The notes beneath the pieces are model-generated. The model was not told the DNA's origin, made no database searches, and saw only the letters and a program-made list of their open reading frames with translations. Below are positions 16,937-24,808 of a stretch of DNA of 64,000 bases, in pieces (the first letter of the stretch is position 1; each line of letters starts with the position of its first letter). The DNA lies in NCBI GenBank assembly GCA_049509515.1, contig JBEKZV010000041.1, forward strand, positions 1 to 64,000, written 5' to 3'. The stretch is from JBEKCP01 sp049509515 (lineage in GTDB: Bacteria; Planctomycetota; Planctomycetia; Pirellulales; Thermoguttaceae). Made by a program: the position numbers and the translations under genes.

Positions 16937-18787
16937 ATGGAAGCTGGTGAAATCCTTGTCCGCCGAGGGCTTCTGGACGCCCGCCAAGTGGAATTGGCCC
17001 GGGCGGCGCAGACCGATGGCCTGCGCTTGGACCAGGCGGCGGTGCAGTTGGGGCTGATCAGCGAGGAGGCCGCGCTGCGGGCGATCGGCGAGGGGATGGG
17101 CCTGGAGTTCATCGACCTGGCCGAGGCGGAGGTGGATCTTAGCCTGCTGGGCGACTTCCCCGTGCGGTTCATACACCGCGAGTCGCTCTTTCCCGTGCGG
17201 CGGACCAACGGCACGCTGGTGGTGGCCACGAGCGACCCGTTCAACCTCTACCCGCTGGACGAACTGGGCGCATCGATCGGCCAGAGCATCTTGCCGGTGC
17301 TGGCCAGCCGGGTGGAGATCGCCAAGCGGATCAAGGCCCACTTCGGCGTGGGGAGCGAGACGATCGACGGCCTGATGGCCCAATCGGGCGAGGATCGCCT
17401 CGATCTGGCGGAGGGGGCTGAGAGCGACGACGCCCTGAGCCAGTTGGCCCAGGAGCCGTCGGTGGTGCGGCTGGTGAACGAGATCCTGCTGGAGGCGATC
17501 GAGTCGCGGGCCAGCGACGTACACCTGGAGTCGCAGCAGTCGGGCCTGTTCGTTCGCTACCGCATCGACGGCGTGCTGCAGCGGCAGCCGACGCCGCCGG
17601 AGATCAACCGCTTCCAGGCGGCGATCATCAGCCGGCTGAAGATCATGGCGCGGCTGAACATCGCCGAGCGGCGTTTGCCCCAGGACGGCCGCATCCAGCT
17701 CCGGGTGGCGGGCCGCGAGGTCGATATCCGCGTTTCGGTCATCCCCATGATCCACGGCGAAGGCATCGTGCTGCGGATCCTCGACAAGGGGTCGATGGTG
17801 TTCTCGCTCAGCCGGCTGGGGATGGAGCCGGACCTCCACGCCCAATTCCAGGAGCTGATCCGCCTGCCGCACGGGATCCTGCTGGTGACCGGTCCGACGG
17901 GCTCGGGGAAATCGACCACGCTCTATAGCGCGCTACTGGAGATCAAGAGCGACGAGACGAAGATCATCACGACCGAGGACCCGGTCGAGTACCAGCTCGA
18001 GGGGATCAACCAGATCCAGGTCCACCCGAAGATCGGGCTGACGTTCGGCCACTCGCTGCGGAGCATCCTGCGGCACGACCCGGACATCATCCTCATCGGC
18101 GAGGTTCGCGACCTGGAGACGGCGGAGAACGCCATCCAGGCCTCGCTGACCGGGCACTTGGTTTTCAGCACGCTGCACACCAACGACGCGGCCGGGGCCT
18201 ACACGCGATTGGTGGACATGGGGGTCGAGCCGTTCCTGGTCTCCAGCACCGTGGAGGCGGTGATGGCCCAGCGGCTGGTCCGCATGCTCTGCCCGCACTG
18301 CCGCGAGCCGTTCGTGCCCACGGCCGACGATCTGCCCGCCGATTTCCCGCGGGAGAAGCTCAGCGGGCCGCTGTACCGGGCGGCCGGCTGCCGCGAGTGC
18401 CGGCAGTTGGGCTACCACGGGCGGCTCGGGCTGTTCGAGCTGCTGCTGACGACCGAGGAGATCCGCCAACTGGCCCACGAGCGGGCCAGCAGTTGGGCCA
18501 TCGAGGACGCGGCGATCCGCGGCGGGATGCTGACGCTGCGGCACGACGGATGGCGCAAGGTGCTCGACGGCCGCACGACGCTCGAGGAAGTCTTGCGGGT
18601 GACCAAGGCCGCGATCAGGGGACGGGGGACAGGGGACAGAGGGTGGTCAGTTGCCAGTTGTCAGTCGTCCGCCGACCCGCCGACCCGCTTCGCGGGTACC
18701 CCGGGGTGCCCCGCGGACCACGGACAACGGACCACTGGCGACCAATCCCCGCTCGCCAATCCCCAATCCCCAACCCCTGGCCTCTGA
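16937..18787 (+). CDS. gspE: type II secretion / type IV pilus assembly ATPase GspE/PilB
   Basis: A 616-residue cytoplasmic ATPase that powers pseudopilus assembly. The N-terminal MshEN-like domain (residues 1-140) is followed by the core. Visible motifs: Walker A GPTGSGKST (about 322-330), Asp box EDPVEY, Walker B DIILIGEVRD, His box STLHTND, and a zinc tetracysteine made of CPHC and CREC. Start at ATG 16937 (MEAGEILVRRGLL); the 18 codons upstream read a fragment of the GGGACTGTCCC repeat. The last ~50 residues (from about 567) are encoded by 7-bp repeats and a hairpin rather than by conserved GspE sequence, so the natural C-terminus is near EVLRVTKAA. It is the first gene of a nine-gene cluster. 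The start codon has no strong ribosome binding site. Confidence 0.93.
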   Translation: MEAGEILVRRGLLDARQVELARAAQTDGLRLDQAAVQLGLISEEAALRAIGEGMGLEFIDLAEAEVDLSLLGDFPVRFIHRESLFPVRRTNGTLVVATSDPFNLYPLDELGASIGQSILPVLASRVEIAKRIKAHFGVGSETIDGLMAQSGEDRLDLAEGAESDDALSQLAQEPSVVRLVNEILLEAIESRASDVHLESQQSGLFVRYRIDGVLQRQPTPPEINRFQAAIISRLKIMARLNIAERRLPQDGRIQLRVAGREVDIRVSVIPMIHGEGIVLRILDKGSMVFSLSRLGMEPDLHAQFQELIRLPHGILLVTGPTGSGKSTTLYSALLEIKSDETKIITTEDPVEYQLEGINQIQVHPKIGLTFGHSLRSILRHDPDIILIGEVRDLETAENAIQASLTGHLVFSTLHTNDAAGAYTRLVDMGVEPFLVSSTVEAVMAQRLVRMLCPHCREPFVPTADDLPADFPREKLSGPLYRAAGCRECRQLGYHGRLGLFELLLTTEEIRQLAHERASSWAIEDAAIRGGMLTLRHDGWRKVLDGRTTLEEVLRVTKAAIRGRGTGDRGWSVASCQSSADPPTRFAGTPGCPADHGQRTTGDQSPLANPQSPTPGL

Positions 18788-18790
18788 CCC
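18636..18790. repeat. 7-bp tandem repeats and hairpin forming the 3' end of gspE
   Basis: The stretch contains GTCAGTTGCCAGTTGTCAGT (heptamer unit TTGTCAG), a GACCCGCTTCGCGGGTACC hairpin, then ACGGACAACGGACCACTGG and CCCAATCCCCAATCCCCAAC (heptamer CAATCCC). It ends in CTGACCCCTGACCCC (heptamer). All units are 7 bp. The gspE frame runs straight through it and stops at 18787, 16 bp before gspF. Confidence 0.75.
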
Positions 18791-18803
18791 CTGACCCCTT
18801 ATT

Positions 18804-20006
18804 ATGCCCGAGTTCACTTACCTTGCCCGTGACCGCAGCGGAAACGCGACCCGCGGCACCGTGACCGCCGCCAGCCAGCGGGAAGCGATGTCCGTGCTGG
18901 GCGGGAAGGCCATTTTTCCGAGCCGGTTGGAGAACGCGGCCCCGGCGGCCGAGCGTCACCGGGTGCGGCGGGTGCCGGCCTCGCTGCTGGCGGCCAGCTA
19001 CAGCCAGTTGGCCGACCTCCTGCGGAGCGGCGTGCCGCTGTTGCGGTCGCTGGAGGTGATCGAGAACCAGAGTTCGCGGGCGAGCCTCAAGGCGGTACTG
19101 GCCGAGGTACACCGCCAGGTGGAAGACGGGGCCTCGCTGGCCGACGCGATGGCGCGGTATGTGGAGGTCTTCGGCGAGATGGCCGTCAGCGTGGTCCGCG
19201 CCGGCGGCGAGGGGGGATTCCTGGAAGAAGCCCTGACCCGCGTGGCCGAGTTCACCGAGGCCCAGGACGACCTGAAGAAGCGGGCGGCCGGGGCCGTGGC
19301 CTATCCGGTGTTCCTGGTCGGCATGGGAACGGTGATCGTCGTCGTGCTGATGGTGTTCTTCGTGCCGAAGTTCGGCGAGCTGTTCGCCCGGCTGCGGGAG
19401 AAGGGCGAGCTGCCGCTGTTGACCGAGTGGCTGCTGGCCACCAGTGCCTGGCTGCGGACTTGGGGGCTGGTGGCGGCGGCGGCGATCGCCGGCGGCGTGT
19501 GGTATTTCCGCCGCTGGGCGCGAACCGAGGGGGGGCGGCGGTGGTGCGACCGGGCCCGGCTGGCGGTTCCCTTGGCCGGCTCGATCTTCCTGGGCCTGGC
19601 CGTCTCGCGGTTCTGCCGCGTGCTGGGGACGCTGTTGCGCAACGGGGTACCCATCCTCCGCTCGCTGCAAATCTCCCGCGACGCCACCGGCAACCGCATC
19701 CTGGCGGAGGCCATCGGCGCGGCGACCGAGAACATCTCGGCCGGCCAATCGCTGGCCGGGCCCCTGGGGGCCAGCGGCCACTTCCCGCCGGCGGTGGTGG
19801 AAATGATCGCCGTGGCCGAGCAGGCCAACAACCTGGAGAACGTGTTGTTGGGCATCGCCACTTCCGTCGAGCGGCACACCTGGCGGAAACTGGACCTCGC
19901 CGTGCGGCTGCTGGAGCCGCTGTTGCTGGCGGTGGTGGCCGGCCTGGTCCTGGTCCTGGCCGTCGCACTGCTCTTGCCGGTATTGAAGATGAGTACGACA
20001 ATATAG
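18804..20006 (+). CDS. gspF: type II secretion inner-membrane platform protein GspF/PilC
   Basis: A 400-residue protein with two repeated cytoplasmic helical domains and three membrane spans: about 172-195 (FLVGMGTVIVVVLMVFFVPKF), 222-240 and 370-395 (LLLAVVAGLVLVLAVALLLP). The first domain carries YSQLADLLRSGVPLLRSLEV and the second FCRVLGTLLRNGVPILRSLQ, the duplicated T2SF signature. The N-terminal FTYLARDRSGNATRGTV segment is typical of GspF. It forms the membrane platform that couples GspE to the pseudopilins. It lies 16 bp after gspE. Length is normal for the family (about 400). Confidence 0.95.
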   Translation: MPEFTYLARDRSGNATRGTVTAASQREAMSVLGGKAIFPSRLENAAPAAERHRVRRVPASLLAASYSQLADLLRSGVPLLRSLEVIENQSSRASLKAVLAEVHRQVEDGASLADAMARYVEVFGEMAVSVVRAGGEGGFLEEALTRVAEFTEAQDDLKKRAAGAVAYPVFLVGMGTVIVVVLMVFFVPKFGELFARLREKGELPLLTEWLLATSAWLRTWGLVAAAAIAGGVWYFRRWARTEGGRRWCDRARLAVPLAGSIFLGLAVSRFCRVLGTLLRNGVPILRSLQISRDATGNRILAEAIGAATENISAGQSLAGPLGASGHFPPAVVEMIAVAEQANNLENVLLGIATSVERHTWRKLDLAVRLLEPLLLAVVAGLVLVLAVALLLPVLKMSTTI

Positions 20007-20011
20007 ACTTG

Positions 20012-20094
20012 TCCCCTCTCCCTCCGGGAGAGGGTGAGGGGAGGAATCGCTCGAACCCCTCACCCCCTGCCCCTCTCCCAGAGGGAGAGGGGAG
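20012..20094. repeat. paired palindromic repeats between gspF and gspG
   Basis: Two inverted copies of the same element: CCCCTCTCCCTCCGGGAGAG plus TGAGGGG, then CCCCTCACCCCC...CCCTCTCCC-AGA-GGGAGAGGGG. They form a large stem-loop in a 136-bp intergenic space inside an operon. Such a structure could stabilise or attenuate the message, but no T-run follows, so it is not a typical terminator. Confidence 0.8.
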
Positions 20095-20142
20095 CAATTT
20101 ACAGAACTCCAGACTTAACTCTCACTTACGAAGGAGCCTGTT

Positions 20143-20553
20143 ATGGCGCGTTCCCCTAACCGCCGCCGCGGCTTCACCCTGGTGGAAGTCCTGCTGGTGC
20201 TGATGATCCTGGTGTTCATGGCGTCGCTGGCCGTGATGGCCTACGGACCCATCCAGCGGCAGTGGAAGGTCAGCGGTGCCAAGACGCAGATCGGGGCACT
20301 CAAGTCGGCGATCGAGCTGTACCAACTGTCGGTGGGCAGCTTCCCGACGACACTCAATGACCTCCGCCAGCAGCCGTCCGGCCTGGCGAACCCGACGAAA
20401 TGGACCGGCCCGTACCTCGATAACGACGTTCCGCTGGACCCCTGGGACCACCCCTACCAGTACGCCTGCCCGGGCACGCACCATCCCGAGTCGTACGACG
20501 TCTGGTCGCTCGGCCCGCAGGACGGCGTCCAGGGCGAGGTCGGGAACTGGTGA
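20143..20553 (+). CDS. gspG: major pseudopilin GspG
   Basis: A 136-residue protein starting MARSPNRRRGFTLVEVLLVL: basic leader, then the prepilin peptidase site G|FTLVE with Glu5 and a hydrophobic helix to about residue 32. The globular part has the GspG hallmarks KTQIGALKSAIELYQLSVGSFP, the PTKWTGPYLDNDVPLDPWDHPYQY-type core and DVWSLGPQDG near the end. The last segment matches the calcium-site loop of major pseudopilins. AAGGAG lies 8 nt upstream of the ATG. It is the polymerising subunit of the T2SS pseudopilus and the first of five consecutive (pseudo)pilin-type genes. Confidence 0.95.
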   Translation: MARSPNRRRGFTLVEVLLVLMILVFMASLAVMAYGPIQRQWKVSGAKTQIGALKSAIELYQLSVGSFPTTLNDLRQQPSGLANPTKWTGPYLDNDVPLDPWDHPYQYACPGTHHPESYDVWSLGPQDGVQGEVGNW

Positions 20554-20583
20554 AAGACCGGTCAATGCGCGAAGGATAGCGGC

Positions 20584-21306
20584 GTGGAACACAAATGCAC
20601 TGCACAGGCCGCGGCTCGGCGCCCGAGCGGCTTCACGCTGATCGAGTTGCTCTTGGCGCTGATGCTCATGGCCGCGGTGGCGGCGGTGGCGTGGCCGACG
20701 GTCCGTCGGCAGTTCGACAACTTCCGGCTGCGGACGGCGGCGGACATGGTGCGGACCGAGTGGTGCCGCGCGCGGATCGAGGCGATGCGCACCGGCTCGG
20801 TCTACACGTTCCGGCACTCGTTGGAGGGGAATCGCTTTTGCACGCAGCGGGGCAGCAACGACGTCGGGGCGCTGCCGGCCGCATCGCCGTCGCCGTCGCC
20901 GTCGCCCTCGGCGTCGCCGGCCGCGTCGCCGGTGGCGGCCCAAGCGAGTCCGCCGCAACAGCCCGCAGGGACCGGCGGCCCCGGCGGGACCTCGCCGCCC
21001 TCCACATCCGCCGGCGCGGCGCAGCCACCCATTGGGTACCCGGCCGAGAAGATGTTGCCGGAAGGGGTCGAGTTCCTGATGCAGGAAGCCGCTCCGGATC
21101 CCGCGACAGCCGACGCCGAGATTACCGCGGGGACCCAGGACGCCGCCCAGCCCGACTGGTCCGATCCGATCTTCTTCTACCCCGACGGCACGACCTCCGA
21201 CGCCCAGTTGACGCTCAAGAACGGCCAAGGCCGGGGAGTGGAGCTCAATCTCCGCGGCCTGACGGGCACGGTGGACGTGGGCGACATTCAAGCGCTGGAG
21301 GAGTAG
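20584..21306 (+). CDS. gspH: minor pseudopilin, GspH-like
   Basis: A 240-residue protein. It starts at GTG 20584, with AAGGA 7-8 nt upstream. The leader ends at RPSG|FTLIELLLALMLMAAVAAVAWP, an intact prepilin signal with Glu5. LRTAADMVRTEWCRARIEAM fits the first helix and strand of GspH/FimT. The middle (about 100-145) is low complexity (SPSPSPSPSASPAASP, encoded by repeated CGTCGC) and likely a flexible insertion. The C-terminal EDP-like region IFFYPDGTTSDAQLTLKNG is the usual GspH end. It lies 30 bp after gspG. Confidence 0.85.
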   Translation: MEHKCTAQAAARRPSGFTLIELLLALMLMAAVAAVAWPTVRRQFDNFRLRTAADMVRTEWCRARIEAMRTGSVYTFRHSLEGNRFCTQRGSNDVGALPAASPSPSPSPSASPAASPVAAQASPPQQPAGTGGPGGTSPPSTSAGAAQPPIGYPAEKMLPEGVEFLMQEAAPDPATADAEITAGTQDAAQPDWSDPIFFYPDGTTSDAQLTLKNGQGRGVELNLRGLTGTVDVGDIQALEE

Positions 21307-21310
21307 CAAG

Positions 21311-21934
21311 ATGTCGCCGCGGTTGTCAGTTGTCAGTTGTCAGTTGTCAGTTGTCAGTCGTGGACTGCCAGCCGCGCGCAATGGACAACGGACAACGGAC
21401 AACGGACACGTGCGCCTTACCGTTCATCCTTCAGCCTCCCGCCCCGGTTACTCGCTCTTGGAAGTGATTCTCGCCCTGGCGATCCTCAGCGGGGCGCTTG
21501 CCGCGCTGGGCGAAGTGGCGCGGCACACGATGCAGAACGTCACCGTGGACCGCGTGCTCACGCGCGCCGAAATGCTCTGCGAGAGCAAGCTGGCCGAGAT
21601 CGTCTCCGGCCTGACGCCCCCCGACCCGGCCCAAGGCACGCTGGTCGATGACGGGCAAGAATTGGGGGATCCGGGATGGCAGTATACCCTCGAGGTCGAC
21701 CCGATCGATTCCCAGGGGCTGGTGGCGGTGCGGATCACGGTCCAGCAGGACCTGCCGGCGGAGCGCCATCCGGTGGAGTTCTCGCTGGTCCGCTGGATAA
21801 CCACGCCGGACGCCCTGGCCAGCCTCAGTAGCGCCAATAACAGCAGCAGCAGCAACGCCGGCAATGCCAGCAACAGCAGCCAGAGCCCGGCCCCGGCCTC
21901 CGCGGGGTCGTCCGGCACAGGGGCGGGTTCATGA
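21311..21934 (+). CDS. gspI: minor pseudopilin, GspI-like, with a repeat-encoded leader
   Basis: A 207-residue protein. The prepilin site is RPG|YSLLEVILALAILSGALAA: Tyr replaces the usual Phe at +1 but Glu5 is kept. EMLCESKLAEIVSG, then DPGWQYTLEVDP and LVAVRITV, follow the GspI pattern. From ATG 21311 (GGAGG within 10 nt, in the tail of gspH) the leader would be ~45 residues, much longer than normal; nearly all of it is encoded by 7-bp tandem repeats (21323-21404). A GTG at 21410 would give a normal short leader but lacks a clear ribosome site. The C-terminus is a Ser/Asn/Ala low-complexity tail. It overlaps gspJ by 4 bp (ATGA). Confidence 0.85.
   Translation: MSPRLSVVSCQLSVVSRGLPAARNGQRTTDNGHVRLTVHPSASRPGYSLLEVILALAILSGALAALGEVARHTMQNVTVDRVLTRAEMLCESKLAEIVSGLTPPDPAQGTLVDDGQELGDPGWQYTLEVDPIDSQGLVAVRITVQQDLPAERHPVEFSLVRWITTPDALASLSSANNSSSSNAGNASNSSQSPAPASAGSSGTGAGS
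21323..21404. repeat. two 7-bp tandem repeat tracts inside the gspI leader
   Basis: TTGTCAG is repeated five times without error at 21323-21357. GGACAAC is repeated three times at 21383-21403. GTTGTC occurs in the first tract and GACAAC in the second, so they form an imperfect inverted repeat. The same pair of tracts, in variant form, occurs at 18636-18740, 48800-48885 and 50152-50217. Confidence 0.9.
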
Positions 21935-23181
21935 GATACCGTAAAGGCACAAAACGCCGCGGCTTCACGCTGCTGGAGCTGATTCTGGCCCTGGGCTTGA
22001 CGGTGATCGTGGTCGGGCTGGTGGGCATGGCGGTGGCCACGCAGTTGCGGCTGGCGGCGGTGGGCCGGGCCCAGGTCCAGGAGGCCCAGCTCGCCCGGGC
22101 CTTGCTGCACCGCATCGCCGACGATCTGCACAATGCCGTGCCCTACACGACGGACCCGCCGCAGGCCCCGGAATTCTCGGGCAACAACAACGAATTGGAG
22201 TTGGCCGTCTGCCGCATGGCCTCCGTCAGCCCGTCGGCCGCGGCGGCCGCCGTCCAGGACCCAACCGTCGCCGGCCGGGCGCTGGATGTCCGGACCGTGT
22301 GCTACTACCTGGGGGGAGCAAGCGACGTGGCAGGCGCGGAGGAGGAGGGTTCCGGCACAGCGGCCGGCGGCCTGGGCACCAGCGGCCCTGCCGGCAACGG
22401 CCCGGCGCCTGCCGCCGGTGCGGGGGCCGCCGGCGGCGGCCTGATCCGCACCGAGGCGAGCCGCGCCGTGGCCGCCTGGGCGGCCCAGCAGGGAGGCAGC
22501 GAGCTAACCCAGTTTGGGCCGGCCACGGTCGTTCCGGAAGTCGTCGACCTCGAGTTCAGCTACTACGACAACACCGGCACGGAGTACGACCAGTGGGACA
22601 GCCAACAGCAACAGGGGCTTCCCTACGCGGTGAAGGTCAGCGTGACGATGCGGCGTCCGACGCAGAAGCCCGTCCAGGTGGCCGAAGCGCCGTCCGACGA
22701 CAACGCCCAGTTGGCCGTCTACTCGCTGTTGGTGCCGCTTGTCAACGCTGCCCCGACCGGGACCGCTTTGGCGGCGGACCAAACTCCGGACTCAAGCGAT
22801 ACAAGCGGCGGAACCGGGACGAGCGGAACATCCGGCGGCACCTCGGGCAGCAAGTACAAGGGTGAGGGCAAGGGCAAGGGCGAGTACAAGGGCAAGGGCA
22901 AAGGCAAGGGCGAGTACAAGGGCAAGGGCAAGGGCAAGGGGGAGTACAAGGGCAAGGGAGAGGGCAAGGGCGAAGGGAAGGGCAAGTATAGAGGGAAGGG
23001 GGAGTACAAAGGCAAGGGGGAGTATAAGGGCAAGGGCCAGTATAAGGGCAAGGGCGAAGGCAAAGGTTCGGGCGGCTCCGGCTCCGCGCCCAACATGCCG
23101 ACCACGTCCACGACGCCCGGCATTCCTTCAATCGCCGTCGTGCCAGGAACGCCCAACAGCCCAAGCGGGGGCAAGACATGA
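21931..23181 (+). CDS. gspJ: minor pseudopilin, GspJ-like, with a Lys-Gly repeat tail
   Basis: A 416-residue protein, about twice the usual GspJ length. KRRG|FTLLELILALGLTVIVVGL is an intact prepilin signal with Glu5. AQLARALLHRIADDLHNAVPY and DLEFSYYDNTGTEYDQWDSQ (about 204-223), then LPYAVKVSVTMRR, match GspJ-type pseudopilins. Gly/Ala-rich insertions occur at about 130-165. The C-terminal ~110 residues are extraordinary: from about 308 to 378 the chain is built almost only from Lys, Gly, Glu and Tyr in a KGKGEYKGKGKG pattern, then a Ser/Gly/Pro/Thr tail. It overlaps gspI and gspK by 4 bp each (ATGA), so translation is coupled. Confidence 0.85.
   Translation: MRYRKGTKRRGFTLLELILALGLTVIVVGLVGMAVATQLRLAAVGRAQVQEAQLARALLHRIADDLHNAVPYTTDPPQAPEFSGNNNELELAVCRMASVSPSAAAAAVQDPTVAGRALDVRTVCYYLGGASDVAGAEEEGSGTAAGGLGTSGPAGNGPAPAAGAGAAGGGLIRTEASRAVAAWAAQQGGSELTQFGPATVVPEVVDLEFSYYDNTGTEYDQWDSQQQQGLPYAVKVSVTMRRPTQKPVQVAEAPSDDNAQLAVYSLLVPLVNAAPTGTALAADQTPDSSDTSGGTGTSGTSGGTSGSKYKGEGKGKGEYKGKGKGKGEYKGKGKGKGEYKGKGEGKGEGKGKYRGKGEYKGKGEYKGKGQYKGKGEGKGSGGSGSAPNMPTTSTTPGIPSIAVVPGTPNSPSGGKT
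22852..23070 (+). repeat. purine-rich tandem repeat encoding a Lys-Gly-Glu-Tyr domain, with G-quadruplex potential
   Basis: The coding strand repeats AAGGGCAAGGGCGAGTACAA with variations for ~215 bp. At 22920-22942 four G-runs of three or more are separated by 3-nt CAA loops, a canonical G-quadruplex pattern; others nearly qualify. Repeat units are codon-phased (6, 12, 18, 24 bp), so expansion or contraction would keep the gspJ frame. Confidence 0.85.
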
Positions 23182-24698
23182 GCGATCGCCGGGGCATCGT
23201 GCTCGTGCTCGTGCTGGTGGTCATCACCCTGCTGGCCCTGGGCGCGCTGACGCTTTCCGAGCTGACCGTGGCCGAGCGGAGGGCCGCGCAGTTGACCGGC
23301 CAGCAGGCCCAGGCCCGCGCTTTGGCCGAGTCGGGCGTCGAGTTTGCCCGCCATTTCCTCGACTCCGACCCGGACACCCAGAACCAGGCCGGCGGCTGGT
23401 ACGACAACGCGCAGCAGTTCTGCGCGTCGGTCGTGCTGGACGGCGCGGATCCCAAGGACCGCGGGCGGTTCACGATCCTGGCCCCGCGGGTCGATGATAC
23501 TACCGACACGCAGGTCCGCTACGGGCTGAGCGACGAGTCCGCGCGGATCAACCTGGCGACGGTGCTGGCCTTGGACAAGAAGACGCCCGGCACCGGCGAC
23601 CAGATCCTGATGAACTTGCCGGGCATGACCCAGGACATCGCCGACGCCCTCCTCGACTGGATCGACACGGGCGACACCCCCCGGGCCAACGGCGCCAAGA
23701 GCGAGTACTACGGCACGCTCAACCCTCCGTACCAACCGCGAGACGGCCTGCCGGAGACGATCGAAGAACTCCTCCTGGTCCGCGACGTCACGCCGCAACT
23801 CCTCTTCGGACTGGATACCAACCGCAACGGCCTGCTGGACCCCGACGAGCCCTCCGGCGACAGCCTGCAGGGCGTGGACAACTCCGACGGCTCGATGAAC
23901 TGCGGCTGGGCCGCTTTCCTCACGCTGTATAGCGCCGAGTCGAACCTGCAGAGCGACGGTACGCCCAAGATCAACCTCAACGGGACCGACATGCAGAAGC
24001 TCCACGACGACCTGAGCCAGGCCCTCGATGGCCCTTCGGCCGACTTCATCGTCGCCTACCGGCTGTATGGCAACGGCGGCACAATCCCCGCCGGCGGACT
24101 GAACCTGAGCGGCACGGGGTCCAACCAGTTCACCACCGTGTTGGACCTGGTGGGGGCCACGATGTCGCGGGCGGGCGCGCTCGGCTCGGGCGGCCGGCAG
24201 CCGCCGCCGGTGAACGTGCCTTCGCCGTTCCCCAGCGATACGGCGTCCATGAGCACCTACCTGCCCAAGCTCCAGGACAAGACCACGACCTCGTCCGCCA
24301 CGGCGATCCCCGGGCGGATCAACATCAACCTGGCGCCGCAGACGGTACTGCAGTGCATTCCGAACCTGACCACCGATGCGATCCAGCAGATCCTTGCCCG
24401 CCGCACCCTGGACCCCTCGCAGGCCGATCCCGGCCGGAAGTATGGCACGTGGCTTCTGACCGAGGGGATCGTTTCGCTGGCGACGATGAAGCAGCTCATG
24501 CCGCTGGTGACCGGCGGCGGGAGCGTGTACCGCGCGCAGGTGGTCGGGTACTACGAGGAGGGACGGCCCACGGCCCGGCTCGAAGCCGTGATCGACGCTA
24601 CCCAGCGGCCTGCCCGGGTGATACTCTGGAAGGATCTGACCCGCCTGGGCAGCGGCTATCCCCTCGAGGTGCTGCAGGGCAGTACCCCCAACCAATGA
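23178..24698 (+). CDS. gspK: minor pseudopilin GspK
   Basis: A 506-residue protein. It starts MSDRRGIVLVLVLVVITLLALGALT, a prepilin-like helix in which GspK proteins characteristically have I/V rather than FTLxE after the Gly; a Glu appears later in the helix (LSELTVAERRAAQ). ARALAESGVEFARHFL is the conserved N-helix end. The SAM-like alpha domain contains ESARINLATVLALDK, LPGMTQDIADALLDWIDTGD and LPETIEELLLVRDVTPQLL, all typical. PGRININLAPQTVLQCIP in the C-terminal half is the second SAM-like domain signature. GspK caps the pseudopilus tip with GspI and GspJ. The length exceeds the usual ~320 because of extra loops. Its last codons (PNQ and stop) are duplicated downstream by a repeat insertion. 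Confidence 0.92.
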   Translation: MSDRRGIVLVLVLVVITLLALGALTLSELTVAERRAAQLTGQQAQARALAESGVEFARHFLDSDPDTQNQAGGWYDNAQQFCASVVLDGADPKDRGRFTILAPRVDDTTDTQVRYGLSDESARINLATVLALDKKTPGTGDQILMNLPGMTQDIADALLDWIDTGDTPRANGAKSEYYGTLNPPYQPRDGLPETIEELLLVRDVTPQLLFGLDTNRNGLLDPDEPSGDSLQGVDNSDGSMNCGWAAFLTLYSAESNLQSDGTPKINLNGTDMQKLHDDLSQALDGPSADFIVAYRLYGNGGTIPAGGLNLSGTGSNQFTTVLDLVGATMSRAGALGSGGRQPPPVNVPSPFPSDTASMSTYLPKLQDKTTTSSATAIPGRININLAPQTVLQCIPNLTTDAIQQILARRTLDPSQADPGRKYGTWLLTEGIVSLATMKQLMPLVTGGGSVYRAQVVGYYEEGRPTARLEAVIDATQRPARVILWKDLTRLGSGYPLEVLQGSTPNQ

Positions 24699-24798
24699 CG
24701 AAACGAAAAAGGGGACAGTCCCCATTTGCCGGAACGGCCCGGAGGGTGCTTCGCACAAATGGGGACTGTCCCCTTTTTCGGGCCCAACCAATGACGAA
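24687..24798. repeat. palindromic GGGGACAGTCCCC element flanked by 16-bp direct repeats
   Basis: The element runs 24705-24779. Arms AAAAAGGGGACAGTCCCCAT and its complement are separated by a GC-rich loop. On both sides lies CCCAACCAATGACGAA (24687-24702 and 24783-24798), identical over 16 bp. The left copy is the end of gspK, so the right copy is a duplicate of it. A direct repeat exactly flanking a palindromic element is what target-site duplication or slippage-mediated insertion would leave. Other copies are at 33992-34082, 36607-36683 and 53393-53465, all inside genes. Confidence 0.85.
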
Positions 24799-24808
24799 CG
24801 CAATTTAG

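Noticed and set aside
21323..21404. CRISPR-like array in the tandem repeats
   Set aside because: Units are 7 bp, directly adjacent and without unique spacers; no cas genes are present.
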